From assembly GCA_017857395.1 (NCBI GenBank), contig JAFMDF010000021.1, positions 1 through 57,881 of the forward strand: a stretch of 57,881 nt of DNA. The letters are read 5' to 3'. Positions within the stretch are counted from its first letter, which is position 1. Each line of letters starts with the position of its first letter. The stretch comes from Bacteroidota bacterium. GTDB taxonomy: Bacteria; Bacteroidota; Bacteroidia; Chitinophagales; Saprospiraceae. Shown here piece by piece: positions 37,488 to 46,486 of this stretch. A program made the position numbers and the translations under genes. The notes below the pieces were generated by a model that had not been told where the DNA came from, ran no database searches, and was given only the letters and a program-made list of their open reading frames with translations.

Positions 37488-38825
37488 ATGCACTTAAACA
37501 CTTCTTATCGGCAAATTTTTTCGATTTCTGCGCCAATTATGTTGGGAACAGCGGCGCAAAATGTTATTGCCCTAAGTGATAGTATTTTTTTATTTCATAG
37601 AAGTGAATTAGATTTTGCAGCCATTGGTTTTGTTAGTGTATTTTATCTTATTGTGGCTGCTATTGGTTATGGTTTTTCCAAAGGTGGACAAATCATCATT
37701 GCTCGCAGGGCAGGGCAGGAAGATTATGAAGAAGTAGAGCATACCTTCTATGCCATGCTTTATTTTGAATTGGTATTAGCTATTGGCCTTTTTTTTTTTA
37801 TGCAATATGGCTGCACCTATTTTTTTACCCTTTTTGTAGATTCCAAAGAAATTTTAGATAAGAGTATCGCCTACTTAAATTACCGCTCTTGGGGCGTCTT
37901 TTTTAGCTATACTGGCTTGGCTATGATTGCCTTTTATACAGGCATTGCTCGGACTAAATTTATCTTGATTGATACTTGTATTTTAGGAGTCGTCAATATT
38001 GTACTGAATTATGGATTGATTTGTGGCAGATTTGGCTTACCAGAAATGGGGATTGCAGGGGCAGGGTTGGCAAGTACCATTGCAGAGGTCGTCGCTTTTG
38101 TAGTGTTTTTAGGGTATATGTATTTTGATAAAGGTATTCGTAAATACCGATTATTTAAGCTACCCAAAATAGATTGGGATTTAATCAAAGACCAGCAAAG
38201 ATTGGCTTCTCCTATTGTCGCTCAGTCAATCGTTGGTTTAGGGAGTTGGTTTGTCTTTTTTGGTATTGTAGAAAATTTAGGAGAGCGTCCTTTAGCCATC
38301 ACTAATTTAGTTCGGATGGTTTTTTTATTCCTGCAAATTCCTAGTTGGGGTTTTGCTTCGACCATCAATACCCTCGTTAGCCATTTTATTGGTCAACAAA
38401 AACGGCAAGCAGTGGTGCCAATTATTTGGAAAACCGCTAAGTTTTCTTGGTTTATTACGATGCTGCTGACTATTCCTTTGGTGTTATTTCCTACCCAAAT
38501 TTTATATCCATTATTAGGTTCAGCAGACATGTCTTTAATTATAGAAGCGCAACCTATCTTTTATGTATTAATGGTTATTTTAACCCTAAATTCAATCGGT
38601 GTTGTTTATTTCAATGGCCTAGCTGGTGTTGGGGCGACTTATTATGGCTTAAAAATTCAGACTTGGTGTGCAGTAGGCTATTTATGTTACATTTATGCCG
38701 TGATTAACTTTTTCGAAGGTGGTTTAGTCATGGCTTGGACAGCAGAAATAGTTTATTGGGCCATTATGTTGGTCTTGATGGTTTGGTATCTGAAATCTAA
38801 TGTTTGGCATAAATTGAAAGTCTAG
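37488..38825 (+). CDS. MATE family efflux transporter
   Basis: A 445-residue protein with 12 predicted helices. Family marks: ISAPIMLGTAAQNVIALSDSIFLF at the start, AIGFVSVFYLIVAAIGYGFSKGGQIIIARRAGQ, and the second-half repeat VAQSIVGLGSWFVFFGIVENLGERPLAITNLVRM. It exchanges cations (Na+ or H+) for organic substrates. It probably shares a transcript with the preceding permease. Confidence 0.9.
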   Translation: MHLNTSYRQIFSISAPIMLGTAAQNVIALSDSIFLFHRSELDFAAIGFVSVFYLIVAAIGYGFSKGGQIIIARRAGQEDYEEVEHTFYAMLYFELVLAIGLFFFMQYGCTYFFTLFVDSKEILDKSIAYLNYRSWGVFFSYTGLAMIAFYTGIARTKFILIDTCILGVVNIVLNYGLICGRFGLPEMGIAGAGLASTIAEVVAFVVFLGYMYFDKGIRKYRLFKLPKIDWDLIKDQQRLASPIVAQSIVGLGSWFVFFGIVENLGERPLAITNLVRMVFLFLQIPSWGFASTINTLVSHFIGQQKRQAVVPIIWKTAKFSWFITMLLTIPLVLFPTQILYPLLGSADMSLIIEAQPIFYVLMVILTLNSIGVVYFNGLAGVGATYYGLKIQTWCAVGYLCYIYAVINFFEGGLVMAWTAEIVYWAIMLVLMVWYLKSNVWHKLKV

Positions 38826-38860
38826 CAAAGGGCTTGGTGCGAAATAGGGGGGAATTCCCG

Positions 38861-38889
38861 ATTTGCTAAATCTGCCAGATTTAGTAAAT
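38861..38889. repeat. Perfect-type hairpin with three-base loop
   Basis: A 13-bp stem with one G.T pair (38861-38873 with 38877-38889) and loop GCC, in a convergent spacer. An outer inverted pair GCAAAGG/CCTTTGC surrounds it. The three-base loop is the same design as in the palindrome-array elements, though the CGAAT ends are missing. It may end transcription of one or both neighbours. Confidence 0.6.
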
Positions 38890-38985
38890 ATTTCATTTGA
38901 GATTAGTCTGGAATGGCAGAGGTCGTCCTTTGCAAAAAAAAGTACCCTCCTCTGTGAAAACGAAAGATAAATGGGCATCATTTTT

Positions 38986-41256
38986 TTATATAATCTTAAT
39001 AGTCAACTGGCTTTCATAACCCAACTGAAGATTAGCATTTTCCACCTTTGGATGATTCAATAACCAATTAGCCATCGGATTAACTAACGTATTCTCAATG
39101 GCTCGCTGTAATGGTCTAGCACCGTATTTTTCATCAAAACCGATGCTCACTAAATATGCTACCAAAGTATCAGAAAACTGTAAATTCAATTTCCTTTTGA
39201 CAAAACCTTCCCTTTTTTTGAGGCTTTCTAATTCTTTGAGCGTTATTTTTTTAATATCTGCTTTATTCAAAGGATTAAAAAAGACCAAGCCATCAATTCG
39301 ATTCACAAATTCAGGGCGGAAGAAACCCGAAATGGCTGATAAATAAGCACTTTCGTCCGAAGAAGTACCACCAAAGCCAATAGATTGCCGACTAGAAGCG
39401 CCTAAATTGGTGGTCATGATAATGATGGTATTTTTAAAACTAGTTACTCGACCAAAAGCATCGACTAGCATGCCTTCATCCAAAACCGTCAATAAGGCAT
39501 CAAAAATGGAACTATCTGCTTTTTCTACTTCATCCAAAAGTAATACAGAAAATGGCTTTTCTCTAACTAACTGTACCAATTTACCTACTTCTTTTCCAGA
39601 ACCAATAAACCGATGAATCATGCCGGGATGCTGGAATTCACTCATGTCAATGCGAATCAGCGGTGATTGCTTTTGTCCTTTTCCAAAAAAATAATCTGCC
39701 AAGGCTTTGGCACTAGCTGTTTTGCCAACTCCTGTTGGACCCGCAAATAATAAGGTTTGAATAGGTTTATAAGGGTTATTCAAGCCAGCTTTAAAGATTT
39801 TAACCACTGAAGTCATTTTATCAACGGCTGTTTGTTGCCCAACAATATGCTGATTAAAGTGATTTTTTAAATCTGTTTGATCTAATAATAATTCATCTTT
39901 TAGAAATAATTCAGGCAAGCCAGTTTGTTGAATGAAATTTTCAATTACTTTAGTCTTGGTAACCTTTTTTTCTTGATTTATTTGGGCTAAACTGATGCAC
40001 TTTCCTAGAAAATTGACTGCTTTGCCAGGGAAACTTTCATAAGGGTAATAGCGCACTAATAACCTGTAAATTAGACTGATAGCACCTTCTGGAATAGTGA
40101 TTTTTAGGTTTTTGGCACTATATTCGGCAAACTGGTATAAAATGGAATGAATTTTAGCTTCTGATAATTCTTTAATCGTTACAATCTGAAAGTTCTCTAC
40201 AAAACCGGGTAGAAAACGACGCATGCTTTCTAATTCTTGCGGCGTAATCTCTCCAATAATTTGTAAATCCCCTTGTTGTAAGAAAGCCAATAAAAAAGCC
40301 GCAACACTATCTTCTGGACCTTGTCCTCCAATTCGAATTAGCTGAATTAAATCTTGCACCCAAAGGATGCCATTGACCAATTTTAGTTCTTGTACTAAGG
40401 CTTCACAAGTCTCCTGCCATTCTCCCAGATATTTAGCCGAAGCAGTAATTCGTTGGGACATAATTCGCCAAAAAGAGGCTTCCAATTGCCCTTTTCTCAC
40501 TTGATTACCCAAGCGTTTGAATACTTGTTTTAGCACCGCACTTTTGCCTACCCCATGATTGCCAACAATGATAATATTAGCATTTTGCTGAATTAGTTTA
40601 TCCGTAATTTCTTCTACAAAATGCGTTAGTTCCCAAGCCGCATCGGGTAGGGTAGCGGAGTTTTTAGTAATAGATTTGGGATAAGGGTATTCTTCTGCTA
40701 ATCGGTTTAAAATTTTTGTTTTGGGGCGAACATCATCCCCCCAATTATAATTAAAAACTCGATTGGTCTTTATTTTTAAAACAATAGTCTCTAATAATGG
40801 CGTGCCATAAAGCATCATTCGATGCAATTGCTCAGGTGGCATTTGATTTAACGCATTTTTACAAAAATGAGTCGCTAATGCCTTAAATTGTTTGGCTTCA
40901 TAATAGAAAAAACGGTCATCTAATAAAGGCAAATAGCATTCAAAATAACCTTGGTGGTTTTCTCCATAAATACAAGGGATAGGGATTCTTAAATCTTTGG
41001 TCATTGGATACCTGCCTTGGTCTGTTTGATAAGTTGGACGGACAGGGATTTCGATTATTTTTAGCTTTGGTTCTAAAATATTGACAATCCAATAATCATC
41101 ATATTTTTTATATTGCTGGTTGATATAATTATGTAATCCTGTTTTTAAAGAAGCAATATCTTTTTCCACTAGCTGATAATCTGTGCCTACCAACAGACCT
41201 AAGGACGCCTGTTCATTTAATTCATAATATAAGATAGGATAGGTGATCTTTTCCAT
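38986..41256 (-). CDS. ClpB/ClpC-like double AAA+ ATPase with degenerate first site
   Basis: A 756-residue protein. Residues 1-~190 are a domain not recognised here (not the Clp N-domain). AAA+ module 1 has an intact Walker A (G232-NHGVGK-S239). Its Walker B region reads ILWVQDLIQL, where Clp proteins have ILFIDEIHTL, so the Asp-Glu pair is Gln301-Asp302. Module 2 is canonical: Walker A GPTGVGKT (506-513), Walker B LLLDE (to 576), TTNLGA and NRIDGLVFF. The ClpB coiled middle domain and a ClpP-binding loop are absent. Module 2 is likely the motor while module 1 may bind but not turn over ATP. Its role in disaggregation or unfolding is inferred. Confidence 0.82.
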   Translation of the reverse strand: MEKITYPILYYELNEQASLGLLVGTDYQLVEKDIASLKTGLHNYINQQYKKYDDYWIVNILEPKLKIIEIPVRPTYQTDQGRYPMTKDLRIPIPCIYGENHQGYFECYLPLLDDRFFYYEAKQFKALATHFCKNALNQMPPEQLHRMMLYGTPLLETIVLKIKTNRVFNYNWGDDVRPKTKILNRLAEEYPYPKSITKNSATLPDAAWELTHFVEEITDKLIQQNANIIIVGNHGVGKSAVLKQVFKRLGNQVRKGQLEASFWRIMSQRITASAKYLGEWQETCEALVQELKLVNGILWVQDLIQLIRIGGQGPEDSVAAFLLAFLQQGDLQIIGEITPQELESMRRFLPGFVENFQIVTIKELSEAKIHSILYQFAEYSAKNLKITIPEGAISLIYRLLVRYYPYESFPGKAVNFLGKCISLAQINQEKKVTKTKVIENFIQQTGLPELFLKDELLLDQTDLKNHFNQHIVGQQTAVDKMTSVVKIFKAGLNNPYKPIQTLLFAGPTGVGKTASAKALADYFFGKGQKQSPLIRIDMSEFQHPGMIHRFIGSGKEVGKLVQLVREKPFSVLLLDEVEKADSSIFDALLTVLDEGMLVDAFGRVTSFKNTIIIMTTNLGASSRQSIGFGGTSSDESAYLSAISGFFRPEFVNRIDGLVFFNPLNKADIKKITLKELESLKKREGFVKRKLNLQFSDTLVAYLVSIGFDEKYGARPLQRAIENTLVNPMANWLLNHPKVENANLQLGYESQLTIKII

Positions 41257-41263
41257 GTTATTT

Positions 41264-41347
41264 ATTGTCGGCTATCAGTTATCAGCTAGCAAAACTGACA
41301 ACAGGTAATCATTATTAATAAAATAAACTGATTATTAATAAAATAAA
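41264..41347. repeat. Heptamer array plus 17-bp direct repeat upstream of the ClpB-like gene
   Basis: Units ATTGTCG, GCTATCA, GTTATCA, GCTAGCA, AAACTGA, CAACAGG, TAATCAT (41264-41312) follow the start codon region. ATTATTAATAAAATAAA then occurs at 41311-41327 and again at 41331-41347. Confidence 0.55.
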
Positions 41348-41538
41348 TATTAAAAAATATAAAATGTATTAAATTTTATGGCTTAAAGGTAGTTAAGTAT
41401 TCTAAAAAAGACTTTATTTGCATCAAACAATTTGCAAACTAAAATAATTCCGAATTAATAATTTAATTTTGCGATTCATTTTAGATTGTGACTACCAAAA
41501 ATTCAAATCTACCAAAAACGCCTTGAAGAAGGAAAAGT

Positions 41539-42477
41539 ATGCTCAGTAGAAGGAATATTAGAGTTAAAGTAATGCAATGTTTGTACGCCGTTAATCGGGA
41601 TAAAACATTAGCAAATAATTTGGACTTGGCAACACAGGTTTATCAAGAAACAATTCGTAAATCTTACGAATTGTACTTATTCAATGTGTTACAAGTTAGG
41701 GAAGTTACAAAGCATGCCCTAAAGGATGAAGCTCATAGAAGAGGTAAGCACTTACCTTCAGATTTCGATAGACTGTTTTCTGCTAAGTTATACCGAAATC
41801 CACTCGTGCAATCCTTAATAAATGATGGTGGATTAAGAACCGCTATACATCATAGCAAAGTAAATCAATTCCTTTCTGATGATAATACGCGCTTGCTCTA
41901 TAATGATTTTGCGAAGACGCCAGAATATAAAGCTTACTTAAAAAATCGGCATACCACAGATAAAGACCACCTTGAAATGATATTGTTTTTGTTTAAACAT
42001 GCCGTAACAGGGGAAATTTATAATGATTTAATGGATGACTATTTTGCCAATTGGTGGGATGATAAGTCATTAGTCGTTGGAGCAATGAAGAAAACGTTAA
42101 AGGCGCTACCTGTACAAGAAGGTTATATTAATGCTTTAAAACCTGGTTTTGATACCGTAACTGAATTTGGAGAGGCTTTACTTCAAGATGTAATGCAAAG
42201 TGATGTTCAATTATTGGAGCATATTGAGCCGACCTTAAATAATTGGGATGCAGAAAGAGTTGCCGTAATTGATATGGTCTTATTAAAAATGGCATTGAGC
42301 GAATTACTGAATTTTCCAACTATTCCAACAAAAGTTACCCTTAACGAATTTGTTGAAATTGCTAAATTATACAGTACAGAGAAAAGTAAAGATTTTATCA
42401 ATGGTATCCTTGACCGTTTATTAAAGAAATTAAATCAAGAAGGTGTGATTGTTAAGCAAGGACGAGGACTTATTTAA
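41539..42477 (+). CDS. nusB: Transcription antitermination factor NusB, long form
   Basis: A 312-residue protein, about twice the length of E. coli NusB. The N-terminus MLSRRNIRVKVMQCLYAV matches the RRxxRxxAxQxLYA start of the family. The C-terminal half holds the conserved helices: ERVAVIDMVLLKMALSELLNFPTIPTKVTLNEFVEIAKLYSTEKSKDFINGILDRLLK. The insertion between these regions is characteristic of Bacteroidota. NusB with NusE binds boxA RNA in rRNA antitermination. A TAATTTTG box (41464-41471) lies upstream without a good -33 element. Confidence 0.93.
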   Translation: MLSRRNIRVKVMQCLYAVNRDKTLANNLDLATQVYQETIRKSYELYLFNVLQVREVTKHALKDEAHRRGKHLPSDFDRLFSAKLYRNPLVQSLINDGGLRTAIHHSKVNQFLSDDNTRLLYNDFAKTPEYKAYLKNRHTTDKDHLEMILFLFKHAVTGEIYNDLMDDYFANWWDDKSLVVGAMKKTLKALPVQEGYINALKPGFDTVTEFGEALLQDVMQSDVQLLEHIEPTLNNWDAERVAVIDMVLLKMALSELLNFPTIPTKVTLNEFVEIAKLYSTEKSKDFINGILDRLLKKLNQEGVIVKQGRGLI

Positions 42478-42480
42478 ATT

Positions 42481-42634
42481 CAACCTCAACTTCAATTGCA
42501 ACATCAACCTCAAAATTTCAATTTAAAGCGAGTTCAAGTGATACCGATTAGCTAGTTGTAATTTTGTGAAATTGAATGTTAAAAATTAGGAGTTTCCTTC
42601 CTGTCTTTGAAGTTGAAGTTGCGCTTGAAGTTGA
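42481..42634. repeat. Inverted hexamer arrays between convergent genes
   Basis: CAACCT, CAACTT, CAATTG, CAACAT, CAACCT (42481-42510) faces GAAGTT, GAAGTT, GCGCTT, GAAGTT-type units (42606-42634) of the opposite sense. The pair could fold into a long imperfect stem joining the ends of nusB and the NYN gene. Confidence 0.6.
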
Positions 42635-42637
42635 TGT

Positions 42638-43447
42638 TTAGTTCCTTTCTTTTACTTTCTTTCGTACATAAATCAATTTAAATCGACCACGTTGATTTTC
42701 TCTTCTTTCTATTTCAAATCGTCCAGTAGAATCAATTAATGGGGTAAGTTTATCAAACCCATAAATTCTAGCATCAAAATTGGGTTGTTTCTTTTGCACC
42801 AAATTTCCCACTTCTCCTAAAAATGCCCAACCATCTTCATCTGCAACATCTGAGATAGAATTGGCAATCAATCGAATTACCTTTGGCGTGACTTTCTCAT
42901 ATTTAGGCTTTTTGCGTTTGGTGATTACTTTCTTAGCTGCTCCTGTGCCTATGGCAGTAGATTTTTTAGCAGCTTCCTCTTCTTCCTCTGCTTCGGCTGC
43001 TTCTACCTGATTCTTTAGAATTTCTAAATAAATAAATTTATCACAAGCGACAATAAATGGATTGGGTGTTTTCTTTTCCCCAATGCCAATCACCATCATA
43101 GCCGCTTCTCTCAATCGAGTTGCCAACCGAGTAAAATCACTATCACTAGAAACGATGCAAAAACCTGTCACTTTCTGAGAATACAAAACATCCATCGCAT
43201 CAATAATCATCGCAGAATCGGTCGAATTTTTACCGACCGTATAACTATAAGATTGTATAGGCGTAATCGCATTTTCCAGTAAAATCTTTTTCCATTTATT
43301 CAAATGCGGCTTTGTCCAGTCCCCATAAATTCTTTTAATCGTTGGATTACCATATTTTGCAATCTCTTCCATCATCTCTTTCACATAGGCAGAGGGAATA
43401 TTATCTCCATCAATTAAAACTGCTAAATTTAAATCTTTGCGTTCCAT
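42638..43447 (-). CDS. NYN domain (LabA-like) protein with C-terminal LOTUS domain
   Basis: A 269-residue putative RNase. The PIN-like NYN domain has its acidic residues in VLIDGDNIPSAY (Asp13, Asp15), NSTDSAMIIDAMDVL and IVSSDSDFTRLATRLREA, the usual set of metal-binding Asp. After a charged linker (residues ~150-180) comes an OST-HTH/LOTUS domain (TPKVIRLIANSISDVADEDGWAFLGEVGNLVQKKQPNFDARIYGFDKLTPLI), which in other proteins binds RNA. Full length; it stands alone. Confidence 0.9.
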   Translation of the reverse strand: MERKDLNLAVLIDGDNIPSAYVKEMMEEIAKYGNPTIKRIYGDWTKPHLNKWKKILLENAITPIQSYSYTVGKNSTDSAMIIDAMDVLYSQKVTGFCIVSSDSDFTRLATRLREAAMMVIGIGEKKTPNPFIVACDKFIYLEILKNQVEAAEAEEEEEAAKKSTAIGTGAAKKVITKRKKPKYEKVTPKVIRLIANSISDVADEDGWAFLGEVGNLVQKKQPNFDARIYGFDKLTPLIDSTGRFEIERRENQRGRFKLIYVRKKVKERN

Positions 43448-43576
43448 ATTATTAACTTTAAATACTTATACCGAATACGAATTGTTTAGTTGCTAGGTGA
43501 AATTTAATTTTTAATGTCAAATTCCTTGAGAGACCTTCTTCTTGTTAAAAAAAATCCAAGATAATCTACATCATAC

Positions 43577-43664
43577 ATTACTCGGATAGGAATGTCCGTG
43601 CTACGGTAATCTCATCTATGATCTTCGTATTATATATTACTCAGACAAGAATGTCTAAGCTACG
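43577..43664. repeat. Two 29-bp direct repeats with covarying hairpin
   Basis: Unit 1 (43577-43605) and unit 2 (43636-43664) share ATTACTC...GAATGTC...GCTACG. Each holds a hairpin: CGGATA-GGAA-TGTCCG and CAGACA-AGAA-TGTCTA. Differences between the copies fall in paired positions (G-C to A-T, G.U to G-C). They lie in the spacer between the NYN gene start and the yidC terminator. Confidence 0.6.
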
Positions 43665-43680
43665 ATATTTTCTCCGAGAT

Positions 43681-43720
43681 AAAAAAAGGTGATAAATTGT
43701 TCCTCCAATCTATCACCTTT
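43681..43720 (-). terminator. Terminator of yidC
   Basis: AAAGGTGATA (43685-43694) pairs with TATCACCTTT (43711-43720), the stem continuing after one mismatch. The A-run at 43681-43687 gives the U-tail on the minus strand, 24 bp past the stop. Confidence 0.85.
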
Positions 43721-43743
43721 CCTTCAACTAAAAAAATCAGTAA

Positions 43744-45633
43744 TTATTTTTTACGAGACTTCTTTTTAGAAGCATCCTTTTTTGCTTGAATCTCTTGTTG
43801 TTCCTTCATGGCAGATGCTAATCGTTCACCAAAGCCACCTTTTTTCTTGGGTTTGGCTTTATTTGCGGTCAGTTCCTGTTCAATTTTCTCTTTATTAATT
43901 AGCACTTTCTTAGTAAAAATCATTTGAGAGACATTCATCATATTAGACGTAAACATATAAGTCGTCAAACCAGCGGCATAATTATTAAAGAAGAATAAAA
44001 ACATAACAGGCATGAAGTACTGCATATACATCATCATCTGTTGTTGCTGTCCGCCACCCATCGCTGACATATCCATTTGCTTAGAATTATAAACCGTGTA
44101 TAAAATCATAGAAACAGCGTATAAAAGCGTAAACATACTAACGTGCATGCCATAAAATGGTATTTCAAATGGTAACCAAGCAAAAACATCAAAAGAAGAC
44201 AAATCATGCGCCCATAAAAAGGGAGCTTGTCTAAATTCAATGGAAGCAGGGAAGAACCTAAATAAGGCAAACCAAATCGGCATCTGTGCGGCAATGGGCA
44301 AACAACCTCCTAATGGATTTACGCCATATTCTCGGTACATTTTCATCGTTTCCATTTGCATCGCCTGTTGGTCTTCTCCATGTTTTTCCTTCATCTTAGC
44401 CATTCTAGGCTTTAATGCCGCCATTTTTTGCTGAGAATAAACCATTTTATAAGTCAGAGGAAAAAGCAATAACTTCACCAATAAGGTCATGACAATAATG
44501 GCAATTCCTTTGCTGCTAATAAAACTATTCAAAAACGCAAAAGATGGTCGAATCAACCAACGATTAATGGTACCAAAGATACTAGAGCCAAAAGGAATAA
44601 TATCTTCTAAACCATCACCTTGCGCCTGTAATCGGTTGTATTCATTAGGGCCTACATAGAAATTCATAGCAAAAGCACCAGATTCCATAGGAACTTGTAG
44701 GTTAGTGGTTAATTTTTTCAAATTATCACTACTTTCATCTTGCATCTCCGTTGTCAATATTGCCTTTTTGAAACTTCCTTCTTTAGCCATCAAGGAGCTA
44801 TTAAAAAACTGGTTGGAATGGGATACCCATTTTACCCTTTCAGATGGTGCTTCTTCACCATCCGACGTACAAGAACAATAATCCATGTCTTCTTCTACCG
44901 TATAGAAATAGGCACTTGAATAGTTCTTTTCATATTTTACATTTTCCTCAATCTTATCTAAATAATTGACCCAATTTAATTGTACATTGCTTGCATCTAC
45001 TTGGTCATCTAAGCCGACTAATTTGATGGTATAATCAATGCTATAAGTCCCGTCTTTAATGGTATACTTTTGTTCAAAATATTTTCCATTACCTGCACTT
45101 GCTCTAAAGGTTACCGTTTTACCACTAATCGTTGGCGTAAAATAAAGGGTACTTGTCTTAACACTTCCCGAATTTAAACTAGAGACTGGTAAAAAATATT
45201 CAAACTTATTTTTATTGTCCTCCAATAATTTAAGCACACTTTTCTGAACCACTTTCTGTGTATCTAACTTAGATTTTTGATACTCCTTTAAAATGACCTC
45301 TTTGATGCGCCCGCCTTTATTTGTAAAAACCACACTCATTAACTCATTCTCAATAGTATTCGTTTTTTCTTCACCTACTGCAGCTGATGCAAAAATACCA
45401 TGCGTTGCGACTGCTTGTAAATTTCGGAGGGAATCAGGCAAATCTAAAACAACAGGTGCTTGCGCTTCTAATGTAAGCGTTTCCTCTTCAGTATTTGCTG
45501 TTCTAATAGAATCTTGAATGCGTTGCTGTTCTGCTAATTGCTCCTCTGTTGGGGCATTAATTTTCATCCAATAAAATAAAATCGCAAAAATCAGCGTAAT
45601 ACCGATAATTTGATTTAGGTTTGTCTTATCCAT
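43744..45633 (-). CDS. yidC: Membrane protein insertase YidC
   Basis: A 629-residue insertase. N-terminal helix at residues 8-23, a periplasmic beta-sandwich (residues ~60-355: ENELMSVVFTNKGGRIKEVIL, TFRASAGNGKYFEQKYTI), then the five-helix core: KGIAIIVMTLLVKLLLFPLTYKMVYSQQKMAALKPRMAKMKEKHG with the conserved positively charged Arg region, GGCLPIAAQMPIWFALFRFF, and MFLFFFNNYAAGLTTYMFTSNMM. A Lys-rich tail follows, as is common when YidC contacts ribosomes. It acts with SecYEG or alone in the inner membrane. Confidence 0.97.
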   Translation of the reverse strand: MDKTNLNQIIGITLIFAILFYWMKINAPTEEQLAEQQRIQDSIRTANTEEETLTLEAQAPVVLDLPDSLRNLQAVATHGIFASAAVGEEKTNTIENELMSVVFTNKGGRIKEVILKEYQKSKLDTQKVVQKSVLKLLEDNKNKFEYFLPVSSLNSGSVKTSTLYFTPTISGKTVTFRASAGNGKYFEQKYTIKDGTYSIDYTIKLVGLDDQVDASNVQLNWVNYLDKIEENVKYEKNYSSAYFYTVEEDMDYCSCTSDGEEAPSERVKWVSHSNQFFNSSLMAKEGSFKKAILTTEMQDESSDNLKKLTTNLQVPMESGAFAMNFYVGPNEYNRLQAQGDGLEDIIPFGSSIFGTINRWLIRPSFAFLNSFISSKGIAIIVMTLLVKLLLFPLTYKMVYSQQKMAALKPRMAKMKEKHGEDQQAMQMETMKMYREYGVNPLGGCLPIAAQMPIWFALFRFFPASIEFRQAPFLWAHDLSSFDVFAWLPFEIPFYGMHVSMFTLLYAVSMILYTVYNSKQMDMSAMGGGQQQQMMMYMQYFMPVMFLFFFNNYAAGLTTYMFTSNMMNVSQMIFTKKVLINKEKIEQELTANKAKPKKKGGFGERLASAMKEQQEIQAKKDASKKKSRKK

Positions 45634-45766
45634 TTAGGTATGAAATTAAATTTTTTGTGCTAATAATGGGGAGGAAAAAATAATTAGGGTAGTGTAGTTA
45701 TTTCCTATATTGTAGAATGATTTACTAGTTTACCGTCAATTTTAGCCTCCTATTTTAAAATTGGTG

Positions 45767-45798
45767 CAAATGTAAGACTTTGTATCTTTTATTGGCAA
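45767..45798 (-). promoter_or_regulatory. Promoter of yidC
   Basis: Read on the minus strand: TTG (45798-45796), 21 bp, TACATTTG (45774-45767). Both boxes and the spacing fit the Bacteroidota consensus. The leader is about 125 nt. Confidence 0.6.
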
Positions 45799-45886
45799 TT
45801 CCATTAGACTTTTATCGAAAATAGATAGACTAAAAGACCTTGATTAAGCATCAACTATAAAAAATCTGACAAATAATTATTTGAAA

Positions 45887-46417
45887 ATGACTAATAATTC
45901 CTATAAAACATTACTTATTCTACTATTTTTTAGCCTATTCCAATTAGCTTGTGGGGATACCAAAAAATCAGCTACTAACGAACCTTTTGGAGATTGCCAG
46001 TTTGGCGCACCAAAAGCTATTTTTAACGCAAAAATACCTAAAGTTACACAGCATACATTTCAGCTAAATACACAATCTGCCGTAGAGAAAGTACAATTTG
46101 ATGGCGGTTTATCTTTAGAATTGATTCAAAGTGGATGTGAAAAACCAAAACAAGAATTCCAGTTTACCATTCCTTCCAATACCCAAGCTTTTAATGATGG
46201 TGATTGGCTAACAATGGGCGTTGATTTATTTGCTTTTATGGGCAATTTAGCCCCTGAATTACAACCGTTTCTATTATGGCAAGGCGCACTTAAAGATAAA
46301 ATCAATCAATTAAAAATAGGTTTACCTCATCAATTAGAACCTGGTTTTTTTGTAAAAATTGATAAGGTGGTAGGCGGAGATAAGGGCTTACTTTTAGTGA
46401 CTTTGTATCAAGAGTGA
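45887..46417 (+). CDS. Small lipoprotein of unknown function
   Basis: The ATG at 45887 is chosen over a TTG at 45881, as the leader MTNNSYKTLLILLFFSLFQLAC (Cys22) begins there. The mature part of ~155 residues has two further Cys (FGDCQFG and QSGCEKP) and alternating polar/hydrophobic strands (QHTFQLNTQSAVEKVQFDGGLSLELIQ), suggesting a small beta domain. No family is recognised. It is divergent from yidC and convergent with prmC. Confidence 0.7.
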   Translation: MTNNSYKTLLILLFFSLFQLACGDTKKSATNEPFGDCQFGAPKAIFNAKIPKVTQHTFQLNTQSAVEKVQFDGGLSLELIQSGCEKPKQEFQFTIPSNTQAFNDGDWLTMGVDLFAFMGNLAPELQPFLLWQGALKDKINQLKIGLPHQLEPGFFVKIDKVVGGDKGLLLVTLYQE

Positions 46418-46450
46418 TTATGGACGGAAACTTGGGATTTGCCCATTTAC

Positions 46451-46485
46451 TTTTACATTTTGAATTTTACATTTTAGATTTTAAA
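46451..46485. repeat. Heptamer array before the prmC end
   Basis: Units run TTTTACA, TTTTGAA, TTTTACA, TTTTAGA, TTTTAAA, up against the prmC stop. Confidence 0.6.
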
Positions 46486-46486
46486 T

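Noticed and set aside
38986-41256. Calling the AAA+ protein ClpB outright
   Set aside because: No Clp N-domain, no coiled middle domain, and an altered first Walker B; only a ClpB-like label is supported.
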